Positions 1 through 6,500 are shown, counted from the stretch's first letter. The stretch: DNA of 10,915 nt from Planctomycetota bacterium (GCA_022563615.1 JADFMZ010000072.1:1-10915), one strand, 5' to 3'. Notes: a model not told the origin generated them from the letters alone. Numbers and translations are program-made.

Positions 1-95
1 GGCGGGACGATTTGCGGCGCCCGGGCTGGTGAGAACCCAAAAGACCTCGATGAAGTAGCGGCCTGGGAACCTCCTCGAGGCGTCGTCGACGAGCC

Positions 96-123
96 TTGTC
101 ACCCGAAACGCGGTTGATATACT
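96..123 (+). promoter_or_regulatory. sigma70-type promoter with extended -10, for infA
   Basis: A -35 box TTGTCA (96-101) and a -10 box TATACT (118-123) each differ from the sigma70 consensus at one base. The spacer is 16 nt. A TG pair at 115-116 sits one base upstream of the -10 box, making an extended -10. Transcription would start near 130, giving infA a leader of roughly 128 nt. A small hairpin (stem 151-155 with 160-164) lies in that leader. This is the best promoter match I found in the window; it was judged by eye only. Confidence 0.6.
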
Positions 124-257
124 AGCCGCTGAATGGTGCGATGTGCAGCCCGGCGGAGTCGCCGTGTGGAGGTGTGCTGCGAATAAGCGATAGGATTCCC
201 GGCGGTCCTGCCCTTGGGCCTGTCGGTTCAATATGGAACGGTTGGCGAAGCGAACCC

Positions 258-482
258 ATGGCCAAAACGGACGCGATTGAAGTCGAAGGTACGGTGGCGG
301 CGGCTCTGCCCAACGCCATGTTCCGAGTCGAGATCGAGGCGGGCGACGAGAAACATTTCGTTCTCTGCACGATTTCCGGCAAGATGCGCAAGTACTACAT
401 CCGGATTCTTCCAGGCGACCGCGTGCTCGTTGAAGTATCCCCCTATGACCTCAATCGCGGCAGAATCATCTACCGTAGATAG
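258..482 (+). CDS. infA: translation initiation factor IF-1
   Basis: This 74-residue protein is a typical bacterial IF-1, a single S1-type OB-fold that binds the 30S A-site region and helps IF-2 and IF-3 select the initiator tRNA. Diagnostic segments are MAKTDAIEVEG at the N-terminus, LPNAMFRVE, ISGKMRKYYIRILPGDRV and SPYDLNRGRIIYR at the C-terminus. Length and order match the family (about 72 residues). The small acidic-basic insertion around AGDEKHF is a minor variation. The reading frame stays open upstream to 141, but ATG at 258 gives the conserved MAK start, so the 39 extra codons are treated as leader. No good Shine-Dalgarno sequence precedes the ATG. The promoter at 96-123 probably drives it. 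folP follows 98 nt downstream on the same strand, with a hairpin between them. Identification is firm. Confidence 0.95.
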   Translation: MAKTDAIEVEGTVAAALPNAMFRVEIEAGDEKHFVLCTISGKMRKYYIRILPGDRVLVEVSPYDLNRGRIIYRR

Positions 483-483
483 C

Positions 484-503
484 CCGGCGCATCGTGGCGC
501 CGG
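484..503 (+). terminator. GC-rich hairpin just after infA (possible terminator or attenuator)
   Basis: CCGGCGC (484-490) and GCGCCGG (497-503) form a perfect 7-bp stem with a 6-nt loop, starting two bases after the infA stop codon. Only two T residues follow, so it lacks the U-tract of a classical intrinsic terminator. It could be a partial terminator, a 3'-end stabiliser or chance in GC-rich DNA. Confidence 0.35.
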
Positions 504-580
504 TTCCCGTCCGGTGAGGCCTCGGGCTCAAGAAACGCGCCGCACCCGATCGCCAACCAGCTTGCCGCCTGGGCTCCGAA

Positions 581-1432
581 ATGACACGACGCCTCAGGGA
601 ACACCTCCTCAATAAGACCGACACGCCCCTGGTGATGGGCGTGCTGAATGTTACGCCCGACTCGTTCAGTGATGCCGGGCAGCATTTCGATCCGATCAGC
701 GCCGCAACAGGAGCCGGCGAGATGATCGCCAACGGGGCGGCCGTCATCGACGTAGGCCCCGAATCCACGAGACCCGGCGCCAAACCGGTCGCGCCGGTGG
801 AGCAAATCGAACGCGCGATTCCCGTCATCAGGGCGATTCGCGCCGCGCACCAGGCCGTCGCCATCTCGATCGACACGCGTCTGGCGCCAGTGGCAGCCGC
901 CGCGATCGAAGCCGGAGCGGACATGGTCAACGACACGTCCGCCCTGCGGGACGATCCGGAAATGGTCAGCGTCGTCGCCCGCTCGGGTGTATGCGTCGTC
1001 TTGATGCATCGTCGGGGCAGGCCTGCGGAGATGCAGGCAGGCGGCGGGCCGCACTATGACCAGGTCGTTCAGGAGATTTGCGATTTTCTGCGCGAACGTG
1101 CGGCCTACGCGGAAGATCATGGGATCGATCGCTCGCGGATCATCCTGGACCCCGGATTGGGCTTCGGCAAGCGGGTCGAGCACAATCTGATGATCCTGCG
1201 GGAGCTCTCTTGTTTTGTCGCTCTGGGTTACCCGTTATTGGTCGGCGCCTCTCGGAAACGTTTCATCGGGGCGGTTCTCGACATCGATCACCCGCAACAG
1301 CGCCAGGCCGGATCCCTTGCGTGCGCGGTCATCGCCGCTCTGGCTGGCGCCGCTATCGTCCGAACCCACGACGTGCGCCCCACCGTTGAGGCGATTCGCC
1401 TTTGCGTGGCTGTTGGACGAGCGGAGATTTGA
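581..1432 (+). CDS. folP: dihydropteroate synthase (DHPS)
   Basis: DHPS joins 6-hydroxymethyl-7,8-dihydropterin pyrophosphate to p-aminobenzoate in cytoplasmic folate synthesis and is the sulfonamide target. The 283 residues cover the whole TIM barrel, at usual family length. Visible motifs: MGVLNVTPDSFSDAG (19-33, pterin loop), ESTRPGA (61-67), ISIDT (95-99), ND (117-118), LMHRRGRP (141-148), DPGLGFGK (190-197), SRKRFIG (224-230) and RTHDV (261-265). By alignment with E. coli DHPS from memory, the ligand residues N23, D57, D98, N117, D190, K226, R261 and H263 are all present. One oddity is Pro60 where most enzymes have the second Gly of GGES. The start ATG at 581 has no clear ribosome binding site; Met19 (635) is an internal alternative but would trim the first barrel strand. 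It may be co-transcribed with infA. A terminator-like hairpin overlaps its stop codon. Confidence 0.95.
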   Translation: MTRRLREHLLNKTDTPLVMGVLNVTPDSFSDAGQHFDPISAATGAGEMIANGAAVIDVGPESTRPGAKPVAPVEQIERAIPVIRAIRAAHQAVAISIDTRLAPVAAAAIEAGADMVNDTSALRDDPEMVSVVARSGVCVVLMHRRGRPAEMQAGGGPHYDQVVQEICDFLRERAAYAEDHGIDRSRIILDPGLGFGKRVEHNLMILRELSCFVALGYPLLVGASRKRFIGAVLDIDHPQQRQAGSLACAVIAALAGAAIVRTHDVRPTVEAIRLCVAVGRAEI

Positions 1433-1462
1433 GGCGGCTTGAACACCATCGCGCCTCAATTT
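1429..1462 (+). terminator. terminator-like hairpin overlapping the folP stop
   Basis: TTGAGGCG (1429-1436) pairs perfectly with CGCCTCAA (1452-1459) across a 15-nt loop, and TTT follows (1460-1462). The left arm includes the folP stop codon. The U-tract is short and the loop long, so termination would be modest. The palindromic pair at 1490-1564 downstream could act as a further barrier between the convergent genes. Confidence 0.35.
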
Positions 1463-1489
1463 GTGAGTGATGGGCAGCATCCCGTTGTC

Positions 1490-1564
1490 GTGTGCCACTG
1501 CTCTTGAGCAGTGCCCACGGTGGTGCTCGTGCAGTTTGTGCACTGCTCAAGAGCAGTGGCACAC
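1490..1564. repeat. inverted pair of 25-bp palindromic repeats (REPIN/BIME-like)
   Basis: Bases 1490-1514 and 1540-1564 are perfect 25-bp inverted copies separated by 25 nt. Each copy is itself a palindrome: CACTGCTC-TT-GAGCAGTG at 1496-1513 and CACTGCTC-AA-GAGCAGTG at 1541-1558, with a GTGTGC-type tail on the outer side. Two REP-like hairpins in inverted orientation are the architecture of REPIN/BIME elements, which are mobilised in trans by RAYT (TnpA-REP) transposases. It lies between the convergent folP and radical SAM genes, a common REP location, and may also act as a bidirectional transcription barrier. No RAYT gene is in the window. Membership of a dispersed family is inferred, not tested. 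Confidence 0.7.
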
Positions 1565-1589
1565 CCACAAAACGACGTGTGACGTTGCA

Positions 1590-2729
1590 CTAGAGCTTCA
1601 CCACGGCGGGTTGAGCGCGCAGGGCTGTCCGGTCAGCCTCGTTCTCAAAGTACACCTCATGGCGGGTGCGTTCGCTGATGCGGAACGTCTTGCGGTGTTC
1701 GGATTGGCGAAGGATATCCTTGGGGCAGAAGCATCGCTCGAAGGGGCAGGACAAGTCCTGCGTCCGCGACGGCAGAACGTCGCCGTCAATATCAAAGATG
1801 TTTCCGAGGCATAGGTTGGAATCACGGGAGGTGTGTTTGTAGTACAACAGTGAGGACGCACAGATAAACAAGTCGCCGAAATCATTGATCCACAGGTAGG
1901 ATTGTCCGGCTGTGCACATCGACCCTCGTGTCTCGTTCAGGCCCAGCAGCTTTTGCTTGCGCTGGGCGTCCCATTGGCGGTGTTCCTCAAGCAGGTCGTA
2001 CACAATTCTGAGTTGTTCCGGGTTGACGTTTTCGGCTTCGCGCCAGAGGTGCTCGGCCATGTTGACCCGGAAATGGATGCCCCGCTCTTGGGCTTGCCGC
2101 TTCAACTCGACGCAGTGGGCCAAATTATCTGGAAAGACCACCGTTGCGATCACAACATTGACGCCTCGATCACGCAGCGCAGTAACGTTGTCGAGGTATT
2201 CGTCGAGCGGCACTTCCGTGGCGTGGTAGGTGCAGGTGAAGGAAATCTTGTTGACATCCACTTTGTCGAGAAACGGGAGCATCCGATCGAGCAGGCTTGC
2301 GTTGGTCGTGATGCTGATGGAGGCGACGTTCTCGCGGCGGGCGAGAAAGACGGTCCCGTCGATCAGGGCGGTGTTGGTGAACCACTCGCCGAGGTTCTCC
2401 AGGTTGAGCCTGAGTTGATGCCTGAGCTGCGAAAGGCGGTACATCAGCTTGGGGAACAGATCCCGGGTATCCCAATTCTTACGTTCGCTTGGCGCCCAGC
2501 CCACGTAACAATAGGGACAGCGATAGTTGCACACGCTGTAATCCGAGGTGTAAAAAATCTCCACGACCTCATGACACTGTTCGGGCGCCACCGGCGGCGA
2601 GTTGGCGTAATCCGTCGGATAGTTCTGGATGGAGTCGGAAAGGACGCGGTCGGCGTATTGCATGCGCATCCACGTCTCAACACCGGCCGCTCGAGGCTTC
2701 ATCCTCTCGACGACGGGAAGAGATGTCAT
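1590..2729 (-). CDS. radical SAM protein with C-terminal SPASM-like cysteine domain
   Basis: The 379-residue protein carries the radical SAM cluster motif C67-x3-C71-x2-C74 (context SVCNYRCPYCYVGW), which binds a 4Fe-4S cluster and S-adenosylmethionine. The GGE-like segment is LGEWFTN (113-119), and TTNASL (141-146) fits a later barrel strand. The C-terminal part has C272, C290, C307, C328, C333 and C335, with CTAGQSYLWINDFGDLFIC and CPFERCFCP resembling SPASM/twitch domains that hold auxiliary clusters. Such proteins modify peptides, proteins or small molecules; the substrate cannot be named here, and no precursor peptide or partner was seen nearby. The ATG at 2729 is set by a near-perfect AGGAGGG upstream. 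It lies 226 nt beyond clpP1 on the same strand, so it may have its own promoter. The enzyme class is firm; the specific role is unknown. Confidence 0.85.
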   Translation of the reverse strand: MTSLPVVERMKPRAAGVETWMRMQYADRVLSDSIQNYPTDYANSPPVAPEQCHEVVEIFYTSDYSVCNYRCPYCYVGWAPSERKNWDTRDLFPKLMYRLSQLRHQLRLNLENLGEWFTNTALIDGTVFLARRENVASISITTNASLLDRMLPFLDKVDVNKISFTCTYHATEVPLDEYLDNVTALRDRGVNVVIATVVFPDNLAHCVELKRQAQERGIHFRVNMAEHLWREAENVNPEQLRIVYDLLEEHRQWDAQRKQKLLGLNETRGSMCTAGQSYLWINDFGDLFICASSLLYYKHTSRDSNLCLGNIFDIDGDVLPSRTQDLSCPFERCFCPKDILRQSEHRKTFRISERTRHEVYFENEADRTALRAQPAVVKL

Positions 2730-2733
2730 TTTA

Positions 2734-2740
2734 CCCTCCT
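2734..2740 (-). promoter_or_regulatory. strong Shine-Dalgarno of the radical SAM gene
   Basis: Reading the minus strand, AGGAGGG is followed by TAAA and then the ATG ending at 2729. This is the strongest ribosome binding site in the window and fixes the start. A -10-like TAGAAT lies at 2753-2748 on the minus strand, without a convincing -35 partner. Confidence 0.65.
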
Positions 2741-2955
2741 GTTCTTCATTCTACCGGACAGAACGCGGACGCTCCCGGGCACTCCAGCGGAACGGTATTG
2801 CAAACGGTGGAAACCGCCAAAAATGCCGCGCGGGCGTCAAGTCCACGGCCCGGCTTTGCGGGCGTATGCAGGATAACCGAAATGAGCCCCGAATGCACGG
2901 CCTGTCAAACCGCTCTGATTCGCGATTGCGGGGTTGTGGGCACGCGTTCGACCGA

Positions 2956-3567
2956 TTATTTCGGCGCAGCCATGCGTTCCAGGATGGTGTCGGCCAAACC
3001 GTAATCGATCGTCTCTCTGGAATTGAGCCACTTGTTACGGTCGCAGTCCTTCTCCACCTCGGCGATGCTCCGACCGCTGCGCGAGGAGATGATTTCATAG
3101 AGGTTCACGCGAAGTCGAATGATCTCTTCGGCCTCGATCGACAGGTCGGTGGCGGATCCTTCCATGACGCCGCCGATCAACGGCTGATGCAACAGCGTGC
3201 GTGCATTGGGCAGCATGAAGCGTTTCCCCTTGGTGCCGCCGCAGAGGATGATCGCCGACATGCTGGCGGCCAGTCCGACGTTGTAGGTCGCCACATCGCA
3301 GCGCAGGTATTGCATCGTGTCATAGACCGCCAGGCCGGACGAAACGCTCCCGCCCGGGCTGTTGATGTAAAAGTGGATGTCGGCCTTCGGATCCTCATTC
3401 GACAGGAACAACAGTTGAGCGATAATGAGATTGGCAACCTCATCGTCAACGCCGCCGCTGAGAAATAGGATCCGGTCTTTGAGCAATCGCGAGAAAATGT
3501 CCATCTCGCGGTCGCCGCGCCCGCTGCTCTCGATGACGAAGGGTACGCGCTGATTGACAACACCCAT
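2956..3567 (-). CDS. clpP: ClpP-family protease subunit with Asp-to-Asn change in the catalytic triad
   Basis: This 203-residue protein is a full-length member of the ClpP family, the tetradecameric serine peptidase core that works with Clp/Hsp100 unfoldases in the cytoplasm. YINSPGGSVSSGLAVYDTMQ (67-86), VGLAASMSA with nucleophile S102, and LLHQPLIGG with H127 are conserved. In the segment equivalent to E. coli ERDRF the protein reads CDRNKWL: the catalytic Asp position is N178, codon AAC at 3036-3034. The triad is therefore Ser-His-Asn. Listeria ClpP1, as I recall, shows the same substitution and depends on its ClpP2 partner for activity, so this subunit may work in a mixed ring with the neighbouring ClpP. 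The start ATG at 3567 has GGAGG about 12 nt upstream. It follows clpP2 by 99 nt and is probably in the same transcript. The family call is certain; peptidase competence is open. Confidence 0.93.
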   Translation of the reverse strand: MGVVNQRVPFVIESSGRGDREMDIFSRLLKDRILFLSGGVDDEVANLIIAQLLFLSNEDPKADIHFYINSPGGSVSSGLAVYDTMQYLRCDVATYNVGLAASMSAIILCGGTKGKRFMLPNARTLLHQPLIGGVMEGSATDLSIEAEEIIRLRVNLYEIISSRSGRSIAEVEKDCDRNKWLNSRETIDYGLADTILERMAAPK

Positions 3568-3666
3568 GGTCTACCACTGCCTCCCGATACAACCGGCTGA
3601 GGATTCCGGCACGCCCGCCGGCGAATCTGACGGATGGTTCATGCCGCACGCCCGGCCGGCGCCTGG

Positions 3667-4296
3667 TTATTTCGACTTCGATTCTTTCTTTTTCTTCTTG
3701 CTGGCCTCGTCCAGGACCTCGTCCACAATCCCGTACTCCAGCGCTTCTTCGGCGGAGAGGTAGTGGTCGCGCTCGGTTTCCTGTGCTACCTGCTCGGCGG
3801 GTTTTCCCGTGCACTTGGCGATGATGTTATTGAGTCGGGCCTTGTCCCGGAGCACCTCTTCAGCCTGTATTCGGATGTCCTCGGCCTGACCGGTGATGCC
3901 CCCATAAGGCTGATGCAGCATGACCTTGGCGTTGGGTAGGATGAAGCGCTTGCCCTTGGTTCCCGCCATCAGGATGACGGCCGCGCCGCTGGCGGCCTGC
4001 CCGATGCAATAGGTGGCCACCTCCGAACCCATGAACTGCATCGTGTCGTAGATGGCCAATGTCTGGTCCACCAGCCCACCTGGAGAGTTGATATAAAGGT
4101 TGACATCCTGATCCTTCCGGATCGACTGCAAATAGAGCAACTGCTGGATCACGACACTCGCGGTGCGTTCGAGGATCGGACCGGACAGGAAGATGATCCG
4201 GTTCTCCAACAGCATGTCAGTAATCGACATCTCCCGCGTGCGCTGGTAGGGGGGATATTGGTTGTAACTGCCCGGGGGGTGGTGCATGATACTCAT
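3667..4296 (-). CDS. clpP: ATP-dependent Clp protease proteolytic subunit ClpP, complete triad
   Basis: The 209 residues form a canonical ClpP. YINSPGGLVDQTLAIYDTMQ (68-87), GQAASGAAV with S103, KVMLHQPYGG with H128, and ETERDHYLSAEEALEYGIVD with D177 give an intact Ser-His-Asp triad. The hydrophobic N-terminal strand RIIFLSGPI (33-41) matches the family. It would degrade proteins fed by ClpX or ClpA/C in the cytoplasm, alone or mixed with the Ser-His-Asn paralogue encoded 99 nt downstream. The extreme C-terminus is a lysine-rich tail, SKKKKKESKSK (199-209), beyond the usual end of the fold and possibly disordered. The ATG at 4296 has an AAGGA-type ribosome binding site; Met4 is an alternative with weaker context. 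It lies 165 nt downstream of tig on the same strand, the classical tig-clpP order. No clpX gene follows in the window. Confidence 0.95.
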   Translation of the reverse strand: MSIMHHPPGSYNQYPPYQRTREMSITDMLLENRIIFLSGPILERTASVVIQQLLYLQSIRKDQDVNLYINSPGGLVDQTLAIYDTMQFMGSEVATYCIGQAASGAAVILMAGTKGKRFILPNAKVMLHQPYGGITGQAEDIRIQAEEVLRDKARLNNIIAKCTGKPAEQVAQETERDHYLSAEEALEYGIVDEVLDEASKKKKKESKSK

Positions 4297-4323
4297 GGTC
4301 TTTCTTTCCTTCAGGCCTTAGTA

Positions 4324-4336
4324 CCGGTTCAACCGG
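4324..4336. promoter_or_regulatory. small palindrome upstream of clpP2 (possible operator)
   Basis: CCGGTT-C-AACCGG is a perfect 6-bp inverted repeat with a one-base centre, 28 nt before the clpP2 start, in the 165-bp tig-clpP2 gap. It could be a repressor half-site pair or a chance palindrome. It does not match the CIRCE heat-shock operator. I found no convincing promoter beside it. Confidence 0.2.
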
Positions 4337-4461
4337 ACGGTGCAATGCGTCGACGCCCGCCTCCGAGGAACACTTATCCGGACCGTCGGTCGCGTGTCCG
4401 TATTCACCGGCGATTCATCCTTAACTTGTCGGCTATCAACGGATCGCGGACGCGAAACTTG

Positions 4462-6153
4462 TCACGATGACGTTCTGGTTGTTTTCTTTTTCGGCCGCTT
4501 GGCCGTGGCACTGGCCGGTGTTTTCTTGCCCGTGGCGCCCGGCTTGCTCTTGGGGGTACCGGCCTTACCGGTCGCACCCGGCTTGCTCGTTGAGGGGCCG
4601 GTCTTACCGGCCGCCTTCGGCTTGCCTATTGGGGCGCTGGTCTTACCGGTCTTTTTCGCGGTTTTCTTTTTGGGACCTTCGGTTTCGGTGATGTCCGCGT
4701 CCGCGAGCAGCGCGCTGAGAACCTTCTCGTCTCGAAGCTGCAGGAAAAGAGTCATCAGGCCGTCACCCTTGCTCAGCTTATCCCGCACACGGTCAAAACG
4801 TTGACGACTCTGCTGGGCGATCATCGCGATGGCGCCGTTGATCTGCTCCTCGCCGACGTCGATCTTTCGCTGTTCGGAGATTTTTTCGAGCACGAAGAAG
4901 AGCTTGAGATCGCGAATCGTTTGGCTGTGGGCCTGAACGCGCATTTCGTCAACGGCTTTGGCAATCTCGGCCTGAGGCACACCGGCCTGGTACAGTTCAA
5001 TCGTCCGCCGCGCCACCGACCGCTCGGTTTGTCGCTGGGACAGCCCCTCGGGAATCTCCAGCGAGGTGCCCTCGATCAGATAGTCCGCAATCTGCTCCTG
5101 CATTTTTTGCTGGATGGTTCGATCCAAACGTGATTCGAGATTCCGCCGCATGGCGCCCCGGAGATCGTCTTCGTTGTCGTAGCCGCAGTCCGCCAGAAAC
5201 TTTTCGTCGATCGGGGGCACTTCGAGCCGCTTTATTTCATGTACGGTAATATCGAAACGGGCCTTTTTCCCTCGAAGGTTGGCGGAATCATGATCGTCGG
5301 GAACCTCGGCTTCGATCTGCACCGAGTCGCCCTTTTTCTTGCCGACCAGTGCATCGCCAAGCCCGATCGCCGGCACGCCGTGGATGCGCACGTCGCGGGC
5401 CGCCAGCTCGACATTCTGCTCATCCATGAGCACGTCGCCGCCGACCGACACCTTGATATCGGCGTACAACAGATCATCGCGCTCGACCGGGCCGTCCTCC
5501 ACAGGACGATACGTGCCCGACATCATGCGCATGCGCTTCAGCTCGACTTCCACGTCCTCGTCGCCAATCGTGACTTGGGGACGCGAGACGGGAATCTTCT
5601 CGAGCGTGGGAAGCTCAAACTCCGGCTTAACCTCGATCTCGCAGGAGAAGGTCAGAGATCCGGTCGCCGGCAGCGTCATGTGGTCCAACGCTTTGTCCAG
5701 CGGTAGGAGCTTGTCCACATCCTGCTTGCGCGGCTTGCCGTCGTCCCCCGTTTGTTCCTCCTTGATCTTGACCCAAACCCATGGATCGCCGAGGGTCTTG
5801 ATATCTTCCTTTTCAACAGCGGCCAGGTACCCGCTGGTGATCATTTGCGTCTTAAGCCGATCATCGACATCGGAAGCGAACCGCTTCTCCACCAGCTTCA
5901 GCGGTGCGTGGCCCTTGCGAAAGCCGGGAATCATCGCATCGCGCTTGAGTTCGGCGAACTCCTCGCCCTGCCGATCGTCCAGCGTCTGCCGAGGGACCGT
6001 GACCGTCAGCTTCTGTCGAAGCGAGCCGATATCCTCGCACTCGACGGTGATGGCCTCCTTGAGCTTGGCCATCGCCTGCTCTTCATCAGTAAGCTCCGGC
6101 TTGTCTGTCTCGACCGCGTTTTGCGAATCCAAGGTCTGATCTTCGTCACCCAT
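4462..6153 (-). CDS. tig: trigger factor (ribosome-associated chaperone/PPIase) with basic repeat tail
   Basis: Trigger factor binds ribosomal protein L23 at the exit tunnel and shields nascent chains. The 563-residue protein is about 130 longer than the E. coli form (432). The ribosome-binding domain spans about 40-185 with the signature PGFRKGHAP (76-84). The PPIase-like domain is roughly 225-310, including LLYADIKVSVGG and GLGDALVGKKKGD. The helical C-terminal arms run from about 313 to 490. Two additions stand out: an acidic N-terminal stretch (residues 1-35), and residues 494-563, which hold 19 Lys and 2 Arg with no acidic residue and contain 13-residue repeats. The start ATG at 6153 has GGAG 7 nt upstream; Met28 is a possible alternative nearer the canonical start. 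It heads the minus-strand tig-clpP-clpP block. Identification is firm; the tail function is unknown, with nucleic acid or ribosome contact a reasonable guess. Confidence 0.94.
   Translation of the reverse strand: MGDEDQTLDSQNAVETDKPELTDEEQAMAKLKEAITVECEDIGSLRQKLTVTVPRQTLDDRQGEEFAELKRDAMIPGFRKGHAPLKLVEKRFASDVDDRLKTQMITSGYLAAVEKEDIKTLGDPWVWVKIKEEQTGDDGKPRKQDVDKLLPLDKALDHMTLPATGSLTFSCEIEVKPEFELPTLEKIPVSRPQVTIGDEDVEVELKRMRMMSGTYRPVEDGPVERDDLLYADIKVSVGGDVLMDEQNVELAARDVRIHGVPAIGLGDALVGKKKGDSVQIEAEVPDDHDSANLRGKKARFDITVHEIKRLEVPPIDEKFLADCGYDNEDDLRGAMRRNLESRLDRTIQQKMQEQIADYLIEGTSLEIPEGLSQRQTERSVARRTIELYQAGVPQAEIAKAVDEMRVQAHSQTIRDLKLFFVLEKISEQRKIDVGEEQINGAIAMIAQQSRQRFDRVRDKLSKGDGLMTLFLQLRDEKVLSALLADADITETEGPKKKTAKKTGKTSAPIGKPKAAGKTGPSTSKPGATGKAGTPKSKPGATGKKTPASATAKRPKKKTTRTSS
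4531..4647 (-). repeat. 39-bp tandem repeat encoding the basic tail of trigger factor
   Basis: Three consecutive 13-residue units, each beginning GK, make up residues 503-541: GKTSAPIGKPKAA, GKTGPSTSKPGAT and GKAGTPKSKPGAT. A fourth, diverged unit follows (542-554, GKKTPASATAKRP). The DNA has a matching 39-bp period with diverged bases, so the expansion is not a recent exact duplication. The motif resembles the Lys/Ala/Pro/Gly-rich tails of H1-like and other nucleic-acid-binding proteins; that resemblance is compositional only. Confidence 0.75.
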
Positions 6154-6321
6154 CGAGCCACTCCGTTAACGCCCGATCTCTTGTTCTCCGTCCGGCGGAT
6201 CCGACGCCCTCCGCCGTCAGGTGTCTCAAAGCAGCCCGTCCCGCGTTCCGGGGGGCTGGGACGGGGCCTCCCGGCGCACCGCCCCTAACTTCGCCTCCAA
6301 CGTATCCGACCACGCCACGGA

Positions 6322-6413
6322 TGGCAACGGCAACCCCGATGAGGCTTGGCCTGGGCCCGGACCCAGCCAAGGCTGGGCTCGGAGATACCGGTATTGCAAG
6401 GACGCCGTTGCCA
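6322..6413. repeat. nested inverted-repeat element with two competing hairpins
   Basis: TGGCAACGGC (6322-6331) and GCCGTTGCCA (6404-6413) are perfect 10-bp inverted repeats bounding 92 bp. Inside are CCCAGCC-AA-GGCTGGG (6362-6377, 7-bp stem, 2-nt centre) and an overlapping hairpin CTTGG(C)CTGGG with CCCAGCCAAG (6345-6371, 10 bp with one bulge). The two share 6362-6371, so only one can form at a time. The layout suits a REP/MITE-like insertion or a leader-RNA switch. No target-site duplication was seen. Confidence 0.4.
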
Positions 6414-6493
6414 GATAGGCTCTCAACGCCGGCGCGCCTGGAGGATTCTCCCAACTGCATTCAGGTCGAAGCGCCTCGAATGTGACATCCGAC

Positions 6494-6500
6494 AAAGGAG
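6494..6500 (+). promoter_or_regulatory. Shine-Dalgarno that sets the amidohydrolase start
   Basis: AAAGGAG lies 7 nt before the ATG at 6508. It selects this ATG over the longer open frame that begins upstream, and the signal peptide begins right at this Met. Confidence 0.7.

Noticed and set aside
1..117. Open frame of 38 codons ending in TGA at 115-117, possibly the end of an upstream gene
   Set aside because: It has no recognisable motif and overlaps the promoter; too short to support as coding.
141..257. 39-codon N-terminal extension of IF-1
   Set aside because: IF-1 is highly conserved in length and starts at MAK; the extension has no similarity to known IF-1.
470..1183. 237-residue open frame on the minus strand
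   Set aside because: It is antisense to folP, whose motifs span the same bases; high GC keeps the opposite strand open.
2848..2863. Hairpin GCCCG/CGGGC between clpP1 and the radical SAM gene as an intrinsic terminator
   Set aside because: The stem is only 5 bp and no T-tract follows on the minus strand at the right place.
1902..2876. 324-residue open frame on the plus strand
   Set aside because: It lies opposite the radical SAM gene, whose protein has clear cluster motifs and a strong ribosome binding site. The plus-strand translation has no recognisable domain.
2903..2908. Perfect minus-strand TTGACA as a -35 box for the radical SAM gene
   Set aside because: No acceptable -10 box occurs 15-19 nt downstream on that strand.
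4297..4461. CIRCE or other heat-shock operator upstream of clpP2
   Set aside because: Neither the TTAGCACTC/GAGTGCTAA pair nor another known heat-shock site is present; only a short palindrome was found.
5339..6139. 266-residue plus-strand open frame
   Set aside because: It is antisense to trigger factor and is Ser/Arg-rich, low-information sequence typical of a shadow frame.
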